Below are positions 45,714-56,034 of a stretch of DNA of 64,000 bases, piece by piece. The notes beneath the pieces were generated by a model, which saw nothing but the letters and a program-made list of their open reading frames with translations, searched no databases and had not been told where the DNA came from. This DNA comes from Ophiobolus disseminans (Eukaryota > Ascomycota > Dothideomycetes > Pleosporales > Phaeosphaeriaceae): NCBI GenBank assembly GCA_010093685.1, contig MU006243.1:70360-134359 (forward strand). The letters run 5' to 3'. The stretch's first letter is position 1. The number at the start of each line of letters is the position of its first letter. The position numbers and the translations under genes are program-made.

Positions 45714-45911
45714 TCACGCCATAATTGCTGCCTTAGCATTGGCGGGCACATCTGCGGCTTCTACAGCTTTGACGAAGTCGTCTTTCATCTTCTGTGCGAG
45801 CTGTACTCGGGTCCGACTTTCGGTCCTGGTCGCGTACTTGACGTCGATAGACACACCGCGATTTGAGACCTGCTTAATCAATGAGCTGGCGAGGACCTTG
45901 TTGGGTGGCAT
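45714..45911 (-). CDS. Small protein of 65 residues, unknown function
   Basis: The frame starts MPPNKVLASSLIKQVSNRG and ends ADVPANAKAAIMA. It is basic and Ala/Val/Lys-rich, with a predicted helical centre (TRVQLAQKMKDDFVKAVEAAD). A TATAAAAG box lies 128 bp upstream of the chosen ATG at 45911. The frame extends upstream to 46091, but the part before 45911 lies close to or beyond the TATA box and is taken as leader. No family is recognised. Confidence 0.5.
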   Translation of the reverse strand: MPPNKVLASSLIKQVSNRGVSIDVKYATRTESRTRVQLAQKMKDDFVKAVEAADVPANAKAAIMA

Positions 45912-46038
45912 CTTAGAAGATGTAGATAGGTGCTGTGGCGGTTGGGACTTCTTTGTAAGTGAAAAACAGGAATGAAGCGATGATTTGCTGAATAGCTGCA
46001 GCTTGAAGTATGAAACCTTTGTTTTTGCAGAGAGTCGC

Positions 46039-46046
46039 CTTTTATA
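46039..46046 (-). promoter_or_regulatory. TATA box of the 65-residue protein gene
   Basis: TATAAAAG on the minus strand lies 128 bp upstream of the ATG at 45911. Confidence 0.5.
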
Positions 46047-47022
46047 CAAATGCCTGATCCTTCCTCTCGACCAATCGGCAAATACACACACTTACAACAC
46101 AGGCCTATATGGCGCTTAGGGCTTAGGATCTGAACGAGCGCGTGCATGAACGCTAGCAACTTCCATCGAAGGCATTCATAGCGAATCGTTACGTGCTTAG
46201 TCCTTTGCTAAACACTGAACACATCTCCAGGGCGCACTTACTGCATTATCAGTGAAGTGCAGGGAGTGCCCGTAGCACTTTGGGCACCGAATCCGGGACT
46301 ATTTGCACCGATCGACTCCTTCTGGAATCAAACAGGTCCCGTAGCGCGTTTAGGGGGGTCCTTGATATCTTAATGCGAGCGTGATAGGTCGTGATAGCAC
46401 TGTTTTAAGGGTCTGAAATATGGCCATCACGGTCAAGACACGCTTTCTGCATCTAAAATTATTGCATCGGGGTCTCGAGGACTCCCCCAAACGCACTACA
46501 ATCGAAATGAAAGAGAATAAGAGATCTGAGTTCGTAAAGTATGGCAAGCTTAAGACGTAGTCAGACACCCATTTCGTTGCAACCATGCATTTGGGCCAGA
46601 CATTTGTGGCCTAATCAAGGAACGTAGTTCGAAGGCAGCATATATGACAAATGCGCAGTTCCAAAGATGCCTCTTTACGCAACGTACTTAGGCTGGAATA
46701 GCAGACGGTATATCTAGTGGCCATATTTTACAACATTGACATTGCAAGGATGAACTCACAGTGCTATACAGCTCTACTCATGTGCCGCATGTGTACACCG
46801 TCGAGAAATCTGCTTCTCAACTAACAACATCTACAGGTTGCTCTTGATGAGACTAACGGAGTCGCAGATTCACTGATATGTCATCAAGAACCAAAAAATA
46901 ACAACAATAGGAGTTGGAAAACGCATGCTCGCTGAGAAATGCAGACTACACTCTCACGACTAAGGTATCACCCTCCAATCCTTGCAAAGCTCCACATCAA
47001 TCACATCCCCTCTAAGCACTGT
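46047..47022. other. Non-coding flank downstream of formamidase
   Basis: No gene is supported. The part from about 46615 to 46720 is the partner of the duplicated segment at 43740-43860. Confidence 0.45.
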
Positions 47023-48559
47023 TTAAGAGCTCGCAAACGCACAACTACCTAAATCCTTCTTCTCCGCCGGGACATGGGGACTGATATCAAAGTCAAAGAT
47101 ATCCATCGGCAGCCCAATTGTCGTGCAAACATTTGGTATATCCACGATACCTGCAATGTGGCCCTGCACCGGCGCACACGACAGCAGGAGGTAGATCTGA
47201 TAATCGCTGTATCCTGTTTCGAATCGTCAGTTATCAATCCCCATCCATCCTACCAACCCGCAAACTCAAGGCAAAAGAAAACGTGTAACGTACCAAACCT
47301 CCTCAAATACTCCACCACCCTCAAACACGTCTGCCGATACGCAACCGTCGCATCCAGATAGTGTTGCTTCCCCTTTTCATCCACACTAAACCCCTCGAAA
47401 TAGATATACCTGCCAGGCCCAAACTGCGGCTCCACGGGCCCGGGGATGTAGATGGGGGACTTCATGGCTAGTTGTGCGATGCCGTTCTTCATGACGCTGA
47501 ATTTGAGCGTTATCACGCCCGCCATTTCTATGGCGCCGCAGAAGGAAATCTCGCCGTCGCCTTGGCTGAAATGTAAGTCGCCGACGCTGAATTTTGCGCC
47601 GGGGACGTGGACTGGTAGATAGACTTTACTGCCGCGAGAGAGGTTTTTGATGTCGCCTATTGGTTGGGTGTCAACGAGAGAAATCTACACTTTCTGTTTA
47701 TTTGGACGACTTACAATTCCCGCCATGTTCAGGTCTCCCCGGAATCGTCCTCGCGCCCTCAATCCCAATCCTCTCTTTCAAGCCCCCCGTCGCAGACCCA
47801 GCATGCACATTCCGCGGCTGCGGTGGCTCCGCAACAGTGCGCCCAAGATGTGCATGCGTAGCTATGAGTTCCGCCTCTCTCGAATTCCACGTCTCGAGCA
47901 CGGCGGCCGAGGGCGCGCAGCCCAGGATGCCCGGGTGAATCAGGCCCGCGAAACGCACGCCGGGGATGTGGCGCGACGAGCAGAATATGCCTTCGAAGTC
48001 CCAGATGGCTTTCGCCCTACCGAATCCATAAAATCAGCACAGCCCCCAACTCAATATTCTAGGGAAAGTGCGGACCCACGCTTCAGGATACATCTCGTCC
48101 AAAAACCCGCCCCCATTCTCCTTCGCAAACACGCCCGTAAAGCCCCACGGCTGCTCGTCCAGCGGCTGCACATCTTGTATCTCAACCACCAGCACATCCC
48201 CCGGCTCTGCGGTCTCGATGTCGAAGGGCCCGGTCAGGTAGTGTATCTTGGTTAGGTCGACGTTCTTGATGTCGTCTGCGGAGTCGTTGTTGCCGATTTG
48301 GCCGCCTGTCCAATCGACGCATTCGATTTTGACGACTTCGTTGGGCGCGATGGTGGCGTAGGAGGGGTTCGAGGGGTGCCATCTGTTCTGTGGGGGAGTG
48401 TGAGTAGGGGAGGGAAGGATAGAGTGTGGGTTCTAGATGTGAGGAGGACAGAGCATGGGTGCTAAACGGGTGGAAAGCACGTACGTGAAGACATTCTTGC
48501 TCTTCGACCGGTTTATCTAAAGATACCTTTGCGGCGTAGCGGATTGCTTCTTTACCCAT
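47023..48559 (-). CDS. Formamidase (FmdA/AmdA family)
   Basis: Formamidases hydrolyse formamide to formate and ammonia and serve nitrogen scavenging and cyanide breakdown in fungi. Five exons (48559-48485, 48387-48080, 48016-47715, 47656-47294, 47213-47023) give 412 residues, the normal length. Family stretches are IECVDWTGGQIGNNDSADDI, YLTGPFDIETAEPGDVLVV, KAIWDFEGIFCSSRHIPGV, RFAGLIHPGILGCAPS, FSVGDLHFSQGDGEISFCG and FGYSDYQIYLLLSCAPVQG. Intron 2 needs the donor GTGGGT (48079) to keep YPEAAKAIWDF in frame. The other introns use GTACGT or GTAAGT. The cytosolic location is inferred from the absence of a signal peptide. A decayed copy of its 3' end lies at 43.7-44.3 kb. Acetamidase of the same family is the main alternative. 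Confidence 0.93.
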
Positions 48560-49052
48560 CTTGAAGCCTTGAAGTGTTCGGTGATCGGGAATGGAAGTGG
48601 ATTATGCGAGGACAATGAGGGTATAGACGCGTCAACACAGTAGAGGGGCATCATGCATATAACGGCAGTCAACGCGGGGAAGTCGACTTTCCAAGATCTC
48701 AATTGCTATCTTCTACATAATCTCCAGCTTCCGAGGGGCATCCAGACCATGTCAAGAGTTTACAGGGGACGTGATAAGCTTCGAGATACGGCTCATGTTA
48801 CGTTACGTATCGTCGGATGAGCTCTGAGCGTGACAAGCTACCTACCGCTTTCGGATGAGATACCCCACTGCGGGGTTATCTGATTGTATATTCGGTCATC
48901 GTGCAGCAGCGCTAGAGGGCCGGCGACTGGGTCCCAAACTTCCAAAGGCCTAGCTGCGCAAGTGCTGTTGCGTAAGACGCGTGTGCGTCGTGTTCGTGCG
49001 CGAAGTAGTTCCTCGCATATACTTGCCCATCTTATCCTGAACCGGTCCAAAA
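48560..49052. other. Formamidase promoter region
   Basis: This 490-bp stretch lies between the formamidase start and the end of the next minus-strand gene. Nothing else is seen. Confidence 0.45.
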
Positions 49053-50747
49053 TCAACTAAACGTCTTTCGTGGCGTTTGCCGAACTTCTGACTGCAAATT
49101 CGGTTTGTGCATTGCGATGTTATGGGCGTCCATATTGTTCCAAGGCATGGCGAGGAACTCATGCTTGTTCTTCCAGCGGATAGACTCCTGTTTGAAATTC
49201 TCGGCTTCGGTTGGCGGAGGCGGCGGGTCAGTGATCTTGGTGACGAGGTATGCTGTTGAGGCTTCTGCAAGTCCATAGATGAGAACACCCACGAGCGGGA
49301 TCTTGACAAAGACGTAGAAGCCTAGGCCGAACCCGAAGAGAACGCCAGCACGATCCTTGAACCACAACTTCTTTTGATCCTTGTTATAGCGTACGCGTGC
49401 GAAGTAGGGTTCGAGCTGTGGATGGTCAGTATCATGATTGAAGGGGTGAAAGGATGCTTGTGACATACCAGCTCGCGCATCAGTGTGCGGGACGAAAAGT
49501 AGGCCTGCAAGAATGTGACCAGATACCTTCGTGGGAAGAGAAGGGAAGCAGCGAAGATGGCGGCTGCTGGCTGAGTCCCCACAGATCCTCGGAAGGTGTA
49601 GAAACTGGCTGCAGGCAGGATGAAACGGCCCACGTACGGTAGGTAGGACAGGCCCAGGACTGCCAACGAGATGCCAGCCTTCCTGCCCTGCTTGGTGGCA
49701 TACAAGATGACAGCCTGCTTCAGAGGTGTCTTCTCTTTGTCTGTCTTGGGTGCGTGGTGTGGGTACTTTTCGAGGTTCTCGTGGTAGAGGGCGCGGAGGT
49801 TGTGAGGGTCTTCGGTCTTGTGCTTCTGGACGTAGGTCTGGTCTACCCAGCGAAGGGAGTCCATGAACCTGGTTGACTTAGGTTGTGCTTACTGGTGAAT
49901 GCGGTAGTGCTTACATTTGGTCCAACGTGGGTGTGACATAACGCATCATGGTCATGAGGAAGAAGGGCACCTGCAGAACTGTATGCTCGAGGAAGTGTAG
50001 CCCGTCCACTATGCTTTCATCCCATGTCGTATGGTCCATGTTGGCGAAGAGCGAGATGATCCATAGCAGCACACGCACACCGACGACCTGTAGCCTTGTC
50101 AGTTGATCCACTTGGTGCTAATATTTGCCCAGCGGTGGCTCACGGGTATGGCGACGATGATCCTGATGGCAATTCCAGCGGCTACAGCAATTGCAGCTTG
50201 GCGATAGTGGTCCGAAGTGAAGATGCCTGGATTCTGGAGGGCACGATTTACTTGCAGCACGTGTCAGCATGTTCATAACAGCTGCGTACCACGAAAGACA
50301 TACCGCCGACCAAAGTCAACTGGGCGCCTCGCAAGATGGCATTGAGATCAAAGTTGGACACATCGAAGTTGTCCATGACTGCAGATCCGGAGGTGAAAGA
50401 GGTGGGAGGATAGATGGTCACGACCAGCTATCACATCAACATGGGCTGCAGGGACATGCGAACTGGTGGGCTGCATCGTGCGGTCTAGCGATGACGTACC
50501 CACAAGGTACGGCAGGAACGTGCGGCGCTAAAGTCGCGTTGTTTGTTAGTGCACCATAGACAAAGAACTTGTTCATCACCATTCGTTGTCAGCAAGAACG
50601 ACTGTGCATACAAACACGCAGGCACATGCGGAGCGGGTTGTGGAGGTAGTCTACCGGTAGTCCGCTGATCACTCTGAAACGCAGCCGCCAAGTGAGCAGC
50701 AAGGCACCTCGAGACGCCGCGACGTCTTCCAGCCACAGCCATCGCAT
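49053..50747 (-). CDS. Multi-pass membrane protein, UsgS-like
   Basis: The protein resembles fungal membrane proteins annotated as UsgS; the molecular function is not established. The proposed exons are 50747-50616, 50527-50504, 50427-50304, 50250-50144, 50087-49915, 49868-49469 and 49415-49053, giving about 440 residues. Membrane segments are seen near FLPYLLVVTIYPPTSF, AAIAVAAGIAIRIIVAIP (running on into VVGVRVLLWIISLF), LEHTVLQVPFFLMTMM, AGISLAVLGLSYL, and VLFGFGLGFYVFVKIPLVGVL. Conserved-looking text includes FDLNAILRGAQLTLVG, LQNPGIFTSDHYRQAA and DSLRWVDQTYVQKH. The first two exons are least certain: they rely on donors GTTTGT and GTGGGT, and the start codon is a choice among several. 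A shorter protein from MDNFDVSNF (about 50376) is the main alternative. It is head to head with INP1, with only about 130 bp between the start codons. Confidence 0.75.
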
Positions 50748-50874
50748 CGCATCGCCAAAGGTGCACGCAGTCCAGCTGCATACCCTCTCCACTCACCACT
50801 CACCACTCACCAAACGACTGCTCGACTCGCCCAACTCCAGTCCCCCCAAAAGATGCTCACATAACCTGCGCATC

Positions 50875-52686
50875 ATGTCGGTCCCCGCATCCTCGAGGAA
50901 TCCCGAGCACGCGCCGCATACCTCCACCGCCGCCCGCCGCTCATTTACCCTCCCTGCGCGCCCATCCATCCGCTCAGGGTCGGCCCCCGCATCCAGGAAC
51001 TCTTCGGACGGCATCGAGACGCTCTTTGTATGCTCCGCCTCCAAGACCGTCTCCTTCACGGCCTCCGGTTCTGCACGGCGGTTGTCCCCGGCGCGTGCTT
51101 CGAGAGCCAGGGGTAGTCCGCCACGCTCCATATCATGGACGTCGCCGACTGAGCGCACGTTGGCAGTTGGCATGTCCCAGGAAGCTGGAGTCAGTAATAC
51201 ACCAAGCTAACAGCGTCCAGGGGTTTTGCGCATTTATCGCGTGACCGCTTCCAACGTCTCCTTCCTGAATTCCGGCACCCTCCTCCACACCATATTCCCA
51301 CGGTCGCAATGCTGGTGTGTCGACGGAAAGTCGGTCTTTGTGTTGCGGATCCGGCAAGACTCGTACTATCGCATCGAACTGCCGTGCGAGACAGACGAGG
51401 ACAAAGAGAGGATTGTGCACTTCACATCCGTGCTGAGCCAGGTGCTCCAGTACGAAAAGACACAGTGCCCCTTCACACGAGGGTTCGAAGTCGTGGTTCC
51501 CGAACGTCCGAAGACTCCGCCGCGGAAGCAGCCGAAACGCGCACCCACGCAGAGGGCGAAGAAATGGACCTTCGAGAAGACATGGGTACCACACAACGGT
51601 CCGCGGCCATCAAGCTCTGCCTCGGATGGTCCGTTTGGGGGTTCAGATTGTGGTACCACTTCTTCCTATGACGACGATGATAGGTCGAGCGTGTGTACTG
51701 ACAGCAGCGAAGTAGTGCGCGAAGCTCCCATGATTGTCTTGGATGATGCCACGCCGAAGCCTCTTCGCAGGCTGTCTATAGCGGATCGTGTCAACCTGTT
51801 CCAAGGCATGCGCTCGGCCACGGCACCGGTGGTAACGGAGAGGAACATATCCGTCGTTTCGATGAACCGCATTCCCGAGTCTATCCCGGAATCACCAAGA
51901 GTCGACGACCGACACAAGGAGACCCAGAAGCCGATCCTGGAACGTCAGGTCTCCGAAGCCGCCAGTATAGCTTCGAGCGCAGACTCGTTCTACTCGGTGG
52001 AGACAACGCAGTACCGCAGCCCATCACCGCGCTTCTTGGATGCGGAACCCGACCTGTCAAACCCATGGTCGGATATGAGCCTGCGGAGAGAGGACGAAAC
52101 AAGAGGGCGTTCCATCCATCGGCGGCAGATATCTGAAGTCACCGTGCGGGTACCTTCCACCGATTCAGCGGATAGTTCTGCGCCAGTGACGCCCACAGTA
52201 TTCTTTCACAACGATGCGCAACCATCATCGCCACCATCCACACCCCCACTAGTGAGCGATTCGGATGATGATAGCCTCGAACTGCCCGGCCTGGATGCCG
52301 CAACTCCACCTGACGCAATCCGGATGAAGAGGCTTACGGGAGCTTCCCAGCGACGAGCATTCTCCCCGATGCCTCAGCCTAAGAATCTGTTCATCCCTAC
52401 CAAGCCGAACATCGGGAGGCAATTCACGAGCGCGTTGGTTCGTAAGACGTGTGAGCTCGTACTGGGACCTCCAGCGCAGCTAGTCTCACTCATGCTGCGC
52501 ATCGCGGCAAGCATCTCCAATCTAGGCTTTGGAACCTACCGCCTACGACGCGAGGATAAGATTCCGGGCTCCTGGGGATCAGATGAGGAGGATGATTGGG
52601 CTGAAGAGGATGACTTTGGTATTCCTCTGGGCAATATTGGCGACGCTGCGCAGCGAAGGCGAGCGTTCCTTGGCGAGCTGGACTGA
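50875..52686 (+). CDS. INP1: Inheritance of peroxisomes protein 1 (Inp1)
   Basis: Inp1 tethers peroxisomes to the cell cortex so that some remain in the mother cell or older compartment. Exons 50875-51169 and 51221-52686 give 586 residues. The N-terminus is Ser/Arg/Pro-rich. The conserved PH-like core runs from SFTASG and ERTLAVGVLRIYRV through FLNSGTLLHTIFPRSQCWCVDG to SYYRIELP. The rest is Ser-rich with likely phosphosites, a hydrophobic patch (CELVLGPPAQLVSLMLRI) and an acidic end. The single intron is best explained as a GC-AG intron (G|GCATGT at 51170, acceptor GTCCAG at 51220). The nearby GT would leave the protein out of frame or without the conserved AVG. It is divergent from the UsgS-like gene. 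Confidence 0.85.
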
Positions 52687-53883
52687 AGTCGACACACCGC
52701 AGCGACTTTACAATACCGATAAGGAAGATACCAGGAGTTTTGTTTCTCGCATTTAAATGGCGGCATGACACGAAATGTTTTCCAAGCTTGGCGGCATTTG
52801 TACGACGACGGCGCTTTCTCGGGTTATACGATTGTAATATCTTGGTATGCATCAGCAGTCAACAAGCGGGTTCGATTGACCCCGCGACGCTGTATAGGGC
52901 ATTAGCCACAGTGGAATTTCACACATTTGCCTTGAGACCACTGTGATAACAGTCGATGAGGTGTCGAGGCTTACCATTGGTGACATGCTAGGGATGCACA
53001 CGTGGAGGGGATCTGGCAGTCCTGGGACATTGAGATCTACTCAGCCCTGTGGTCATCTTCTGAGCATGGGATGAACAAGCTTCCTGGCTTTTGTATGTTT
53101 GCTCGTACGTGCTAACCTCTAGCATGGAGCTCGCATGAATCTGGCCGCCCCTTCAACAAGTACAGCTAGACACTTTGATGCTGCAGAACAAGAGGCAGAG
53201 CTACTGCACGTCTTTGCGAGGGAGTCATACTGACACTTGTACAACGCTACCTCTGCACGCTCCCAGCCAATTTGCGGATGGCAGGTGGACCCGAACGCTC
53301 CTTCCCATGGCTTCCGAAACACGGCGCGGTTTAAATTTCCGCTCCACACCGCAACTCAACAGATGCTCGCTCGTCTCAGCTCATCAGCTCACATCCCCTG
53401 AAATAGTCATGGCGCATCGCAGGGTCGACGATGCACTTTTTGAGGACGTCAGCCGACGATGCTCGCCTCCTGAGGCTCAAGAAAGTGGGCGGTGGGCGCT
53501 GTCCGGGGTACCCATGAGTGCCAGACACATAGTCCGACACACCGTTAGATCGCATCCCAGCCCGCCTGATTTCCACCTGCAACCTTCCGGCATTATGATC
53601 CAATGACGTCGCAAGTCTAGTCCTGTTTGTCCCGTAGCGCGGCATCTAGCCAGCAGGCTTGTTGTCCGACGATTCCCAGTTGGTCCTTTCTCGCGTGGCG
53701 GGTGATCCCGCCCCCTTCGTTTAATACACCTTGGAACCCACACGTCGTTTGCACAACAAATGCTTTGCCTATATTCATGTTTGTTATACGACTCACTAAC
53801 ACATCGCCACTTTTCGGCCCATCCTTTGGATCAACTGGACAATCGCTAGCAGCTACGCAAGAGCTTGGAGGAGATACATGTAG
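52687..53883. other. Non-coding stretch of 1.2 kb
   Basis: It holds the INP1 3' flank and the promoter of the next + strand gene. Overlapping frames at 53119-53899 lack support. Confidence 0.45.
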
Positions 53884-54978
53884 ATGGCGATGGCGATGAT
53901 GGCTTCGCCGTCACTGGAGACACTCATGACATTGAGCCCAACGCCTCCGCTACCAGAACGAAGTCCGTACCGACGACCATCCGGCTACGACAAGCCGCTA
54001 CCACCACTGCCTGATGACTTCTTCCAACTGGAGACGGAGTTGGTGCCGAAACCGCTGTTTAGCCGGATGAGGACGCTGCCGTCGAAAGCCATCCACGTCG
54101 CCACCATTGAGCTTCCATCACCAGGCGTACCATCTCCCATCATATATCCATCAGATATATCGACAGTAGCCTCCAACCGGTCGTCAATCGTGAGCGTTGC
54201 TTCATCACGGCCTTCCACAGCTGCGACATCCGTTCCAAGCGAAGCTCCATCACGCACATCATCCTTCACGCAAACCACGCCTTTATGGGCTCCTCCACGA
54301 CATGTCCCGAAACCAATGCTTGGTAGAAGTGCGACGCTGCCAACTAAGCGCACTTTCAGCACCACGGCGAGATTTGCGTCGCTGTTTCCATCATCTGCCG
54401 CCCGCGCTTCGGCATCTTCGACAGGACCCGCTACACCCAGCATACCACCACCACGGAGCTCTCCACAGACATGTTTCTCGCCCCCGCCTATGTGGCCGCC
54501 GCCGATGCAGGACATCATGAAACCGCACTTTAGCCGAAGCGCGACGCTACCACCAACCACCCCGCAAAGAGGCTCACTGGATCTCCCAACACGCCCGCTC
54601 TCTGACATTTGCCACGCGGAAACCCCGATGCGAATCTGCCCACTGAGCCTACCACCTCCACGGACATCTCCATTGACATGCTTCTCGCCAGAACCTGTGG
54701 GCCCCAGGGTTGCGATGACTCCCACAAGGCCAACCTTACGGAGGAAGGAGACCCCAAGGAAAGAAACACTCAGGAGTCTACGTGCGAAAGACTCTGACAT
54801 ATGCATGCGACGGTCACTTGATCTGCCAAGGTCGAGCTTTATGGGGATCACCACACCAGAGAAGCCAGCGCCCGTGGAGAAAATCCAGTTTCAGAAACCA
54901 AAGAAATCACCGTCCAACCTCGGCCAGTATACGACGTATGCCATGGATGAGAAGGGCGTGTTCATCATCCGTGGATAG
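53884..54978 (+). CDS. Pro/Ser-rich protein with internal repeats, unknown function
   Basis: The single-exon gene encodes 364 residues and is not recognised. The start has four ATG codons in the first six (MAMAMM); the first is used here. The protein is probably disordered. It carries three copies of a motif of the form P-K/M-P-x-x-x-R-x-x-T-L-P: PKPLFSRMRTLPS (residues 55-67), PKPMLGRSATLPT (143-155) and MKPHFSRSATLPP (212-224). A second repeated unit is IPPPRSSPQTCFSP (188-201) and LPPPRTSPLTCFSP (about 253-266). A third is SLDLP, seen twice. The last 20 residues (GQYTTYAMDEKGVFIIRG) look conserved. The R-S-x-T-L-P text resembles basophilic kinase or 14-3-3 type sites, which is an inference only. 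Confidence 0.65.
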   Translation: MAMAMMASPSLETLMTLSPTPPLPERSPYRRPSGYDKPLPPLPDDFFQLETELVPKPLFSRMRTLPSKAIHVATIELPSPGVPSPIIYPSDISTVASNRSSIVSVASSRPSTAATSVPSEAPSRTSSFTQTTPLWAPPRHVPKPMLGRSATLPTKRTFSTTARFASLFPSSAARASASSTGPATPSIPPPRSSPQTCFSPPPMWPPPMQDIMKPHFSRSATLPPTTPQRGSLDLPTRPLSDICHAETPMRICPLSLPPPRTSPLTCFSPEPVGPRVAMTPTRPTLRRKETPRKETLRSLRAKDSDICMRRSLDLPRSSFMGITTPEKPAPVEKIQFQKPKKSPSNLGQYTTYAMDEKGVFIIRG

Positions 54979-56034
54979 CATTTCGCAGGGGGATATTGTG
55001 CAACGTCCAGCCATTATGACGCGCGCAGTTTATGTTTCACGAAGGACTTACGACTCACACAAGCTCCGACTTCATGACTGTACAACACTAGGGTCATCAA
55101 GGAATGGTCAGCATAGCATGGATACAAGGAGTTTTTGATTTACGATACCAAGATCGGGCGTCTGAGCTCTTGATCAACACTCTACTTTGGTGCGGTTACT
55201 AGGCGTTAGGGAGCGGTAACGTCAACAATGGGGCACCCGGGAGTTCACAGTCATACTTTAATTATACACACACTTTATCATCAAATCAAGGCAGTCTTTA
55301 CTTCCACGTGCTCTTTCCGCAGAGCCTCAACCAGGGCTGATATCAGCCATGCATGCCCTGCTGACCTCCACACTCCGCAGCACTGGGCGCAGCAGGGTTG
55401 CACATCCGCCCCATTGGCTGCGCAGTTGTAGAAGTTCTGTGTCGCAGCCACAGTATCCGATACTCTAACTGTAGCAGCGCTTCGAAGTTTTCAGATCGCG
55501 TCTAAATTCGCAACATGACTGGTGCGCAGCGCATCCCCATTGCAGCTGCGCCGCATACCCGTAATGGCGCAGGCAGCGGTTCCAAAAGCGTACCCGAGCC
55601 ATGCCCCATCGAGTAGCGCCTGTCGACGTCCCGCCTATGCGGCCCCCAACTCTGCAGGGGAAACTTACAGCTCATCGTACATACCATGTAAGTCCCAGTA
55701 GATAGGTGGTACCGTCCCAGCTTTTTCTTTCATCAGAACCTAATCGATCGTTATGGTGTGCGTCAGTTGATGCTTTTCCTTTGGTACAGCCTTGTAGCCA
55801 ACCAGTCTGTTGACCACTCCGTTTGACTCACGCCCCTTTCGCCACGGTTACACGTATGCCGACCTGAGAGCATATATAAGAGTCGGAATCGAGTCGATCT
55901 GAACATAGCGTCGTAGTCGAGTCTACGAAACTGCCTTCACACGAATTTTACCCCAAGACACACCCAGACCATTGCATCACAAAATCAAATTATATATTCG
56001 ATCTCTGCCCCCTGTGTGGGCGTAACACCTCGAG
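54979..56034. other. Non-coding stretch of 1.1 kb, patatin promoter at right end
   Basis: No gene is supported. The right 200 bp carry the TATA box and leader of the patatin gene. Confidence 0.5.
55872..55879 (+). promoter_or_regulatory. TATA box of the patatin-like gene
   Basis: ATATATAA within CATATATAAGAG lies about 160 bp upstream of the ATG at 56035. Confidence 0.6.

Noticed and set aside
53985..54854. Minus-strand frame of 289 codons opposite the repeat-rich protein
   Set aside because: It is a compositional shadow; the + strand frame has the repeated modules and a proper end.
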